NCBI GenBank assembly: GCA_023150615.1
Contig: JAKLKO010000021.1
Coordinates: 1-64,000, forward strand
Direction of reading: 5' to 3'
Source: Phycisphaerae bacterium
Lineage (GTDB): Bacteria; Planctomycetota; Phycisphaerae; UBA1845; UTPLA1
Length of the DNA: 64,000 bases
Part shown: piece after piece, positions 55,951 to 62,510 of the stretch
Position numbering within the stretch: the first letter of the stretch is position 1
Layout: each line of letters begins with the position of its first letter
The notes under the pieces: model-generated
Database searches by the model: none
What the model saw: the letters and a program-made list of their open reading frames with translations, nothing else
What the model was told of the DNA's origin: nothing
Translations under genes and position numbers: made by a program

Positions 55951-55956
55951 ACTATA
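55951..55956 (-). promoter_or_regulatory. -10 element TATAGT, putative leaderless start of the aminotransferase
   Basis: On the minus strand, TATAGT, six bases, then ATG at 55944. No Shine-Dalgarno and no -35 match. Confidence 0.45.
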
Positions 55957-56059
55957 CCGCTCCGCCCTCCCCCGCGCCCTTCACGCTCGCCGTTCCCGCG
56001 GCCACGTTCGTCATTTCCGCGCACCCCCCCGCCCGCCAACCCCGCGGAGATCTTCGATC

Positions 56060-56086
56060 GTCATTCCGGCGAAAGCAGAAATCCAG
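56060..56086 (+). repeat. Degenerate copy of the dispersed GTCATTCC...GAAA...GAATCCAG element
   Basis: 27 bases match the widespread palindromic repeat that normally forms a hairpin around GAAA; here the stem has mismatches. Only one copy was noticed. It lies at the left border of the lower-G+C HD/YwgA segment. Confidence 0.45.
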
Positions 56087-56168
56087 TACGCCCCGCCTCA
56101 GAAGTCGCGCACGCCGTTTCGAGGAGAATCGCCTTTCCCGCCGTTAAGTCCGTACCGGAAGCCGTGGG

Positions 56169-56197
56169 TTGACGCCACTCAATCCCCATGCTATATT
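56169..56197 (+). promoter_or_regulatory. Strong sigma-70-type promoter of the HD/YwgA pair
   Basis: TTGACG (56169-56174), a 17-base spacer, TATATT (56192-56197): 5/6 at both boxes. RNA start near 56204, 36 bases before the GTG. Confidence 0.72.
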
Positions 56198-56239
56198 AGG
56201 TTTTAGTTAGGTAGACAAGGCTCTTCGAGTGGCGCTGTC

Positions 56240-57634
56240 GTGAGCAACGGAATCCGAGTACGCGATCCGGTTCACAACTTCATCGTTCTTCGTGCCGATG
56301 AAGTGAAGTTGGTTGACACGCCGATTTTCCAGCGCCTGCGAGGCATCCGCCAGCTCGCTATGGCAAACCTGGTCTACCCAGGCGCCTTGCATACCCGCTT
56401 CGACCACAGTCTCGGAGTTTGCCACGTTGCGGGCCTGTTGGCCGAGCAGCTTCGTCTTTCCAATGACGAAGTCGAGTTGGTACGACTCGCCGCCCTGCTT
56501 CACGACCTCGGACATGGTCCGTTCAGCCATGTTTCAGAGCACATGCTTGATTGGTACGCCGACAGCGCGAAGCTTGGCGCGGACCAGAAGACCGAAAAGA
56601 TCCACGAGCGCATCACCGCCCATCTGATCGAAAACGACGCCGACATTCAACGAATCATCGGGCGCGACAAGTGCGAGAAAATCACCAGGCTGCTCGATGA
56701 TGGCTTCGGACAACCTGCCCTTCGCGCGATCGTCTCGGGGCCATTGGATGCCGACAAGCAGGACTACCTGCTACGCGACAGCCACTTTTGCGGGGTCGCA
56801 TATGGGCTCTTCGACATTCACCAGTTTCATCGGTCCTTGGTTCTCGAAGGACCACCGGACGAAAAGGAACTGATGATCGACCCTGACGGCGTCCATGCGG
56901 TTGAGCAATATGTGCTTGCAAAATACTACCTGACCACCAACGTTTACCGCCATCGGGTTCGCCTGATCACTGACCAGATGATCATCCGAGCGATCCGCCT
57001 GGGAATTGACGTAGATGGGGTCGAAAACCTCAAGAGACTCTTTTCATTCGATGGGTCCGCAACGTTCTATGAGAATTACCCCAAATGGGATGATTCTGCT
57101 TTTCTGGCTGAGTTCGCGAGCAACCAATCGCGCGGACCGCTGAGTTGCGAGCTTTTGCAACGGCTCCAGCGACGACGCCTTTTGAAACGCGTGTTTTCAT
57201 GTCCGCTGCAGGAATTCAAGAACACGGAGACCCGGACCCTTCTCACCAAGATCGGCGAACGGGAAAACGACGCGAGACGCGCCAAACTCGAGGCAGAGAT
57301 CGCTGCAGTCTTGCCACGACAGGGCGATCAGGCGGTCGAGCCTCGGTTCGTCATCGTACACCCCTACACGATCCGCTCCGTTCGGGTTTCATCCCGCAAT
57401 GACGGCGCAGGAATGATGGTTGCACGTGGGCCCACTCCTCGTCCGTTCGAGCAGGATTCGGCCCTGTTCGCTTCGATCGATGAGGGTTACAACGAGGGCT
57501 ATGTCGAGGTATACGCGCCCATTTTCTGGGATTCAGAAACAGACAAGCGCCGCATTCGCCGGGAACTTGAAAAGCCGATTCGTGATATCTTGGAAGCCTT
57601 GCACGAGGAAAAGAAAGAAGGGAAGCCGTCATGA
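56240..57634 (+). CDS. HD-superfamily nucleotide phosphohydrolase (YwfO/SAMHD1-like)
   Basis: 464 residues. The HD pattern is HTRFDHSLGV with His51, ALLHDLGHGPFSHV with His88 and Asp89, and a distal Asp in LDADKQDYLLRDS near residue 175. RVRDPVHNFIVL and FQRLRGIRQLAMANLVYPGA at the N-terminus are typical of the YwfO/SAMHD1-like dNTP triphosphohydrolase group, including the allosteric-type helices. The C-terminal ~150 residues are less conserved. GTG start at 56240; no better start fits. G+C is clearly lower than in neighbours (31 of 60 bases in 56881-56940). Overlaps the YwgA-like gene by 4 bases. Probable role: hydrolysis of dNTPs or a related nucleotide. Confidence 0.85.
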   Translation: MSNGIRVRDPVHNFIVLRADEVKLVDTPIFQRLRGIRQLAMANLVYPGALHTRFDHSLGVCHVAGLLAEQLRLSNDEVELVRLAALLHDLGHGPFSHVSEHMLDWYADSAKLGADQKTEKIHERITAHLIENDADIQRIIGRDKCEKITRLLDDGFGQPALRAIVSGPLDADKQDYLLRDSHFCGVAYGLFDIHQFHRSLVLEGPPDEKELMIDPDGVHAVEQYVLAKYYLTTNVYRHRVRLITDQMIIRAIRLGIDVDGVENLKRLFSFDGSATFYENYPKWDDSAFLAEFASNQSRGPLSCELLQRLQRRRLLKRVFSCPLQEFKNTETRTLLTKIGERENDARRAKLEAEIAAVLPRQGDQAVEPRFVIVHPYTIRSVRVSSRNDGAGMMVARGPTPRPFEQDSALFASIDEGYNEGYVEVYAPIFWDSETDKRRIRRELEKPIRDILEALHEEKKEGKPS

Positions 57635-58197
57635 AACCGATTGACTTCGTCCATCTGACGCTGCTCGCGTTGGGCGGCAAGATCAGCGGAAAAACCAATC
57701 TCCAGAAAAAGGTGTACTTTCTCGGCCTACTGACCGGCAAACTGGAAGAACTCGGCTATCGGCCGCATTACTACGGTCCTTATTCCGAGAGTGTCGCAAC
57801 CGCCGTCGAAGACCTCAAGACCGTCGGCTTTGTTGATCAAAACGTCACGTCCACATTCGGCATCGACGACATGGGATTCGAGCGCCGTCGCTACGACTAT
57901 ACGCTGACGCCGGACGGTCTCCAACTGGCCAAAGCGAAGAAGAACGAACTCCCCGAGGATTGGAACAAGCTGGAAGAGGCCGTACGCGTCCTGAACAGGG
58001 CCGGCGAACGCGATTACATGAAGCTCTCGATCGCCGCAAAGACCTACTTCCTTCTGGGGCAGGAGAAGAAAGCCACCACACAAGACGAACTGGCTAGGCT
58101 GGCTCCACGCTTCGGCTGGCGCGTGTCACGCGAAGAGATAGTGCAAGCAGCCGAATATCTCAAGGCACTAGGCCTGATTGTGACAGAACGCAATTGA
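57631..58197 (+). CDS. YwgA-like protein
   Basis: 188 residues, soluble. The start reads GGKISGKTNLQKKVYFLGLL, then GYRPHYYGPYSESVATAVED and FVDQNV, the pattern of YwgA proteins and of the N-terminal helical fold shared with Panacea/SocA-like antitoxin domains. The C-terminal half is winged-helix-like (SIAAKTYFLL, then SREEIVQAAEYLKALGLI). No catalytic residues recognised. ATG overlaps the HD stop (ATGA), so the two are coupled. In Bacillus, ywgA lies next to ywfO, encoding the same HD family; that pairing across phyla argues for a functional complex (from memory, unverified). It shares the low G+C of the HD gene. Confidence 0.8.
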   Translation: MKPIDFVHLTLLALGGKISGKTNLQKKVYFLGLLTGKLEELGYRPHYYGPYSESVATAVEDLKTVGFVDQNVTSTFGIDDMGFERRRYDYTLTPDGLQLAKAKKNELPEDWNKLEEAVRVLNRAGERDYMKLSIAAKTYFLLGQEKKATTQDELARLAPRFGWRVSREEIVQAAEYLKALGLIVTERN

Positions 58198-58526
58198 CAC
58201 GAATGGCACGTCCGAGCTACAGCGATTCAGGTTTACATGCCATCGAATCGAACCCGCGATCATCGGCAGGCACCGGGCTTTCTCACGATTGCGCGTATCC
58301 GAGTTTTCGGGCACGGCGCTCTTTCAGCACCGCGTTTCGTCGGGCCTTCGTGTCCCGAACGCCTAGCGCGATCGGCGATCGCACCTGGCACGGAATGGCT
58401 CGCGGCGCGGGGAGGAACGCCCTCGCCCGCGCCGCGGCCGAACGAACCCCTGCCGAAATGCCTCTACCGCTTGATCGACTCCGTCATCGCGCCCGTCTCC
58501 AATCGCCGTTCGCCGATCCGCAATCG
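58198..58526. other. 329-base gap, no gene supported
   Basis: Contains short open frames on the plus strand but none with a ribosome site or conserved motif. The last ~30 bases (58498-58560 overall) hold repeated CAATC/CGATCCGCAATC-like words. No terminator with a T-run was found for the convergent genes. Confidence 0.5.
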
Positions 58527-60656
58527 TCACTGGCCAATCCGCAATCTCCCGCTCGCCGCCCGACTCCTCCCCTTCCCAAGTGGAAGCCGGGTGGTCTCTT
58601 CGGTCATCCCTTCAAGACTCGCCTTCGACCCCACGCTCGCGCGAATCCGCCTGTACGCCTCCGGCGGATCCGCAACCCGCCGGAACACCATCCCCGCCGC
58701 CGCATCCTGCGATGAAGTCGCTTCCGCCCCCGCCTTCCTCACCGCCATCACCATCCGAAACCGATCCGCGCCCTCGAAGATCGTCTCGATGTGGTACCGC
58801 GTCGTCCGCCCGGACGCGCTCGATACGATCCAATCCCACTCCACGCGATCGGACGCAACCCGCCGCGCCTCGCCCGTCGATAGCCCGCCGCGCTGATCGA
58901 CCGATGTGAACCGCGTCCGGCCGGTCGAAGGATCGCGCCAGATCAGCGTCCCTTCCGCGTACACCAGCCCGCGCTCGTCGCCCTGATAGTTCCGCGCATA
59001 GATCGACCGCCCATCCGGGCCGTACTCGTACACGTTCTTGATCAGGTGCTTGCGGCCCTCCTTGCCCGCGACCTCGGTGATCCACTCGCCGCCGATCAAC
59101 GTCGACATCACCGCCAGCGCATCGCCCGAACGCTCCGCAGCGCTCGTCGTCGCGGCCGCGTCCGCCTCGGCCGATGCATCCGGTGCGGCGTCCGCGTCGC
59201 CCTTCGCGAACATCCGCCGAAGCCGATCGAGCGTCCCGCGGTTGCCCTTGTCGAAAAACTCCCGCGCCGCATCCCATTCGGCCCCCGTCCCCCACCCGCA
59301 CGAGCTGAGCGTCACGCGCGTCCGCCGCTCGTCGATCGGATCGAGCCGCACGACGCCCCAGGATTGCTCGGCGATCTTTGCCTGCGGCGCGTTGGCCGGC
59401 GCGGAGACCTTTGCCGCCAGCATCCGCATCGGCTCGTACGCCAGGATGTGCTGCGTGATCCAACCTGCGTCATCCGGGCGGGCCGTCGCGTTGTAGTTGC
59501 TGCGAATCGTCCCGCCGATCCGCAGATCGACCTCGACCTGCGGCGCGACCCACGATTGCAGACCCTCCTTCGTCGTGAAGACGGCCCACACGTCCGCGAG
59601 CGGCGCACTCAGCTCGGCCTCCCAGCGCAGGGTCTCGCCCGCGCCCGTCGGATCGGCGAAGTACTTGCGCAGCTCCTCGAGCACCATCGCGTTGCCCTTG
59701 CGGAAGAACTCGTACGCCGCGTCCCACTCCTCGCCCTCTTGCCAGCCGAGCGCCGAGACGTGCACGCGCGTCTGCCGCTCCGAGATCGGATCGAATCGGA
59801 TCACGGCCCACGTCTTGTCGGAGTTCCGCACCGTCGGGAACTGCGGCGGCGCGCTCGTTCGGTACGCGAGCATCCGCTGCGGCTCGTACGCGAGGATCTC
59901 CAGCGCCGCGGTCGTCGGCGCTTCCTCACCCGGCCTGGCCCTTCGCGGGAAGCGAATCGCGCCGCCGACCCGCAGGTCGATCTCCGCGTTCGGCGCGAGC
60001 CAGCGTCGGATGCCGCGCGTCGTCGTCCACGCATCCCACACGTCCGCCACCGGCGCATCGACGACGATCTGGTGGTCAAGGGTCCGCTCCGCCGGCGGCC
60101 TTGGCGTGAAGCGCTTGACAAGTTGTTCCAGGCTCCAGGCGTTGCCCTTCTTGAAATGTGCGTAGGCCACGTCCCACTTCTCGCCCTCGCCGAAGCCGTA
60201 CATCGTCTCCACGACGCGCGTGTGCGACGCGTCGATCGGCTCGAACCGCGTCACCGTCCATGTCGACTCGGCGATCTTCGCGAACGGCGCCGTCTCCGGC
60301 GCGGTGAAGCGCATGGCGAACATCCGCTCCGGCTCGTACGCGAGGATGTGCTGGATGATCGTGCCCGGATCGCCGATCTTCGCCTCCGGGTTGTAATTCG
60401 TCTTGATCGTCCCGCCGACGCGAAAGTCCAGCTCCGCCACCGGGACCATCCACGACTCGACGCCGGCTCGCGTGGAGAAGGCGTCCCACACCTCCGCGAC
60501 CGGCGCGGGAACGACGACCTCTGTCTCGATCGTCCGCCCAGTGCCCGGTTCGCGCTTCGATGCGCCGGCCGGCCCGTCCGCCCGCAACGCCGCGCTCATG
60601 AGACCAACCATCAGTCCGATCGCCGCCAGTCCGCCGCTCCGCACGATTCGTGTCAT
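58527..60656 (-). CDS. Exported protein with three SRPBCC (AHSA1-like) domains and a C-terminal lipocalin-like domain
   Basis: 709 residues. A signal peptide (GGLAAIGLMVGLMSAALRA) precedes three tandem AHSA1-type domains, each with the pattern APVxxVWDA(F/W)T/ST...G(V/I/L)xxW(M/L/V)(V/A)P and a Glu/Asp-(L/V)DxRxGG strand: around residues 50-100, 198-245 and 350-395. Each ends in a helix with EGE(E/K)WD or TGAEWD. An Ala-rich linker leads to a ~140-residue beta-rich C-terminal domain (GEWITEVAGKEGRKHL, RYHIETIFEGADRFRMVM) resembling calycin/lipocalin-type folds. Start 60656 has GGGAGAAGGG upstream; 60695 would overlap the DUF1761 stop (ATGA). Each SRPBCC cavity may bind a hydrophobic ligand. 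Last gene of a TetR-headed operon. Confidence 0.75.
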   Translation of the reverse strand: MTRIVRSGGLAAIGLMVGLMSAALRADGPAGASKREPGTGRTIETEVVVPAPVAEVWDAFSTRAGVESWMVPVAELDFRVGGTIKTNYNPEAKIGDPGTIIQHILAYEPERMFAMRFTAPETAPFAKIAESTWTVTRFEPIDASHTRVVETMYGFGEGEKWDVAYAHFKKGNAWSLEQLVKRFTPRPPAERTLDHQIVVDAPVADVWDAWTTTRGIRRWLAPNAEIDLRVGGAIRFPRRARPGEEAPTTAALEILAYEPQRMLAYRTSAPPQFPTVRNSDKTWAVIRFDPISERQTRVHVSALGWQEGEEWDAAYEFFRKGNAMVLEELRKYFADPTGAGETLRWEAELSAPLADVWAVFTTKEGLQSWVAPQVEVDLRIGGTIRSNYNATARPDDAGWITQHILAYEPMRMLAAKVSAPANAPQAKIAEQSWGVVRLDPIDERRTRVTLSSCGWGTGAEWDAAREFFDKGNRGTLDRLRRMFAKGDADAAPDASAEADAAATTSAAERSGDALAVMSTLIGGEWITEVAGKEGRKHLIKNVYEYGPDGRSIYARNYQGDERGLVYAEGTLIWRDPSTGRTRFTSVDQRGGLSTGEARRVASDRVEWDWIVSSASGRTTRYHIETIFEGADRFRMVMAVRKAGAEATSSQDAAAGMVFRRVADPPEAYRRIRASVGSKASLEGMTEETTRLPLGKGRSRAASGRLRIGQ

Positions 60657-60691
60657 CGCACCCTTCTCCCTTCGCATGCCGTGTGGGTTCG

Positions 60692-61120
60692 TCATTGCCA
60701 GCCCCCCAGGATCGCGCCGATCCCGACGAGGTAGATCAACTGAAAGCTCGAGTCGATCGCGAGCACGCCGATCGGCCGGTCGCCCGAGAGGTGGTCCGTC
60801 ATCCGAATCGCGGCGGCCGGCCCGATCCAGAGCAGCAGTCCGGCCAGCGCGCCGCGCGCGGCGCTCGTCACGCCGGCGGCCTGAAAGAGCAGCGCGATCG
60901 CGAGGCTGAGCACGAGGTAGCTCGCCAGCATTCCGCCGAAGAACAGCGGCGGCGGGCGGCGCTTCTGAAGTTCCGCGACCTGTGCATCGGTGATCCCCTG
61001 CAGCTCGCGCCATCGCTTTCCGAACAGCGCCGTGTACCACAACCCGCCGAGAAAGAAGGTCGCGCCGGCCGCCACGATCGCGGCGATCCAGTTCACGCCC
61101 GCGATGTCGATGGAGTTCAT
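60692..61120 (-). CDS. DUF1761 membrane protein
   Basis: 142 residues, four hydrophobic segments (GVNWIAAIVAAGATFFLGGLWY, LFFGGMLASYLVLSLAIALL, GALAGLLLWIGPAAA and IDSSFQLIYLVGIGAILGG). The GGLWY-x-LFGK-xW start is typical of DUF1761. No enzymatic site. The ATG overlaps the TetR stop and its own stop overlaps an in-frame ATG of the SRPBCC gene, so the three genes form an operon. Confidence 0.85.
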   Translation of the reverse strand: MNSIDIAGVNWIAAIVAAGATFFLGGLWYTALFGKRWRELQGITDAQVAELQKRRPPPLFFGGMLASYLVLSLAIALLFQAAGVTSAARGALAGLLLWIGPAAAIRMTDHLSGDRPIGVLAIDSSFQLIYLVGIGAILGGWQ

Positions 61121-61809
61121 GGTTCGGTCTCCTCGCGGTTCGTTCGTTCGGATTCCTGCGCATCGGCGGGGCGCAGCGCGCCGTCGATCGGCCGCGCAGC
61201 GCGCTCGGTCAAACGCGCGATGTAGTCGCGAAGCATCGCGACGGCCGCGTCGTAGGCGTCGAGCGATCGGCTCGCCCGCGCGAGCATCACCGAGCCTTCC
61301 ATCACCGTGAGGATGAAGGTCGCGAGCTTGTCGCGGTCCACGTCGCCCGGCAAGCGCGGCCCCGCGTCGATCAGGCACCGCCGCACGGCCAGCCGCCAGT
61401 TCTCGAAGTTCCGCGCGATCAGCTCGCGGACCGGCTCCGACTTCTCGCTCATCTCCAGCGCGAGGTTGCCGATCGGGCAGCCCTGCCGGCACTCCGTCAT
61501 CGTCAGCAACACGCGGTAGCCGAGCAGGATGGCGAAGATGCGCTCGAGAGGATCGGCCGTCGCTTCGAACGCCGGCCGGAGGACTTCCGGTTCGAGCAGC
61601 TCGATGTAGTTCTCGAGGACAGCGAGGAGCAGCTCTTCCTTGGTCTTGAAGTAGTAGTAGAGGCTGCCGGCGTTGACCTTCGCCCGTTCGAGGATCTCCG
61701 CGACCGCGGTCGCCTCGTAGCCGTGGAGCCAGAACAGCTCGCGGGCGGCGTCGACGAGTCGCTTCCGCGAGGAGGGTTTGGGCTTCGCAGTTTTTGCAGT
61801 CGCTGTCAT
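61117..61809 (-). CDS. TetR/AcrR-family transcriptional regulator
   Basis: 230 residues. The helix-turn-helix is LVDAARELFWLHGYEATAV then ILERAKVNAGSLYYYFKTKEELLL, the TetR signature. The ligand domain has CRQGCPIGNLALEM, a motif of a subgroup of thiol- or quinone-responsive TetR proteins. A palindrome at 61812-61827 immediately before the ATG is a likely self-operator. It heads the operon with DUF1761 and the triple-SRPBCC protein, so it probably represses them until a ligand appears. Confidence 0.93.
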   Translation of the reverse strand: MTATAKTAKPKPSSRKRLVDAARELFWLHGYEATAVAEILERAKVNAGSLYYYFKTKEELLLAVLENYIELLEPEVLRPAFEATADPLERIFAILLGYRVLLTMTECRQGCPIGNLALEMSEKSEPVRELIARNFENWRLAVRRCLIDAGPRLPGDVDRDKLATFILTVMEGSVMLARASRSLDAYDAAVAMLRDYIARLTERAARPIDGALRPADAQESERTNREETEP

Positions 61810-61811
61810 TA

Positions 61812-61827
61812 AGTTGAACGCTCAACT
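61812..61827. promoter_or_regulatory. Palindromic operator AGTTGAACGCTCAACT
   Basis: A near-perfect 16-bp inverted repeat (AGTTGA/TCAACT around ACGC) three bases before the TetR start codon and just downstream of the -10, the usual place for TetR autoregulation. Confidence 0.75.
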
Positions 61828-61830
61828 AAT

Positions 61831-61859
61831 ACATTACCACGATGACATCGCCCCGTCAA
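61831..61859 (-). promoter_or_regulatory. Promoter of the TetR operon
   Basis: On the minus strand: TTGACG (61859-61854), a 17-base spacer, TAATGT (61836-61831) with an upstream TGG that can act as an extended -10. The start site would fall on the operator. Confidence 0.5.
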
Positions 61860-61915
61860 CGCCGAATCCGTTTTCGATATAAAGCTCTGTATTTTATTGC
61901 GTTACGATTCTGATG

Positions 61916-62398
61916 CTACGCCGCGGATTCGGAGTTCTGTTCGGCAAGATGGGGCACGTACGCGATTCGACCTCCCGGGCCGCGGCGGACAAACCGGGGT
62001 AGCGCGATGATCAGATCGCGAAGCGCGGGTCGGCGAAGAGAACGGATCGCGTCGGATTGTGAAAACCAGCGGCGGCGGCGGAAGACCTGCTCGGGGTAGT
62101 CGTCGTGGATGTCGACCACGCGGAGCAGGTAGACGTGGACGAGCAGTCGGTGTTCGTATTTCTCGTAAACGTATGCGCCGACGGGTGACTGCGAGAGTTC
62201 CCCAGCGACGCCGGCCTCCTCGTAGGCCTCGGCCAGCGCCGCGTCGGCCGCAGTCTGGTCGGGTTCAACGAGGCCCTTGGGAATGTTCCATTTTCGCCGG
62301 CTGGCGCGGCGTATGAGCAGGACGTCGAACTCGCCGCGCTGGTCGAGTCGGAACGGGATCGCGCCGGCCTGGAGGATCGGATTCGTGACCTTTCCCAT
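61916..62398 (-). CDS. Nudix hydrolase
   Basis: 160 residues. The Nudix box reads GLVEPDQTAADAALAEAYEEAGV: the EAYEEAGV metal site is intact, but the first conserved Glu is Gln and the Arg of the REU triplet is Ala. KWNIPKGLVEPDQ upstream is the pattern of the diadenosine polyphosphate / inositol polyphosphate subgroup. ATG at 62398 has no Shine-Dalgarno and lies 5 bases after TAGAAT. Likely removes a nucleoside diphosphate from an adduct; the substrate is open. Divergent from mutS. Confidence 0.88.
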   Translation of the reverse strand: MGKVTNPILQAGAIPFRLDQRGEFDVLLIRRASRRKWNIPKGLVEPDQTAADAALAEAYEEAGVAGELSQSPVGAYVYEKYEHRLLVHVYLLRVVDIHDDYPEQVFRRRRWFSQSDAIRSLRRPALRDLIIALPRFVRRGPGGRIAYVPHLAEQNSESAA

Positions 62399-62403
62399 CG
62401 CCC

Positions 62404-62409
62404 ATTCTA
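62404..62409 (-). promoter_or_regulatory. -10 element TAGAAT, putative leaderless start of the Nudix gene
   Basis: On the minus strand, TAGAAT, five bases, then ATG at 62398. No Shine-Dalgarno. Confidence 0.45.
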
Positions 62410-62510
62410 TCGACCAAACTCTAAAAGGGCGATGATCTGAAGCCTGATCGTCGGCCGATCGCGGCGCGGTCGGGCTTGTGCGGCTCGGGGGGTTTCTCTA
62501 CGGTACCGAC

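Noticed and set aside
52381-56172. A long open plus-strand frame (about 1260 codons) opposite the sigma, pruA and aminotransferase genes
   Set aside because: Same cause. Translated sequence is Arg-rich and lacks recognisable domains; the minus-strand genes carry full catalytic motifs.
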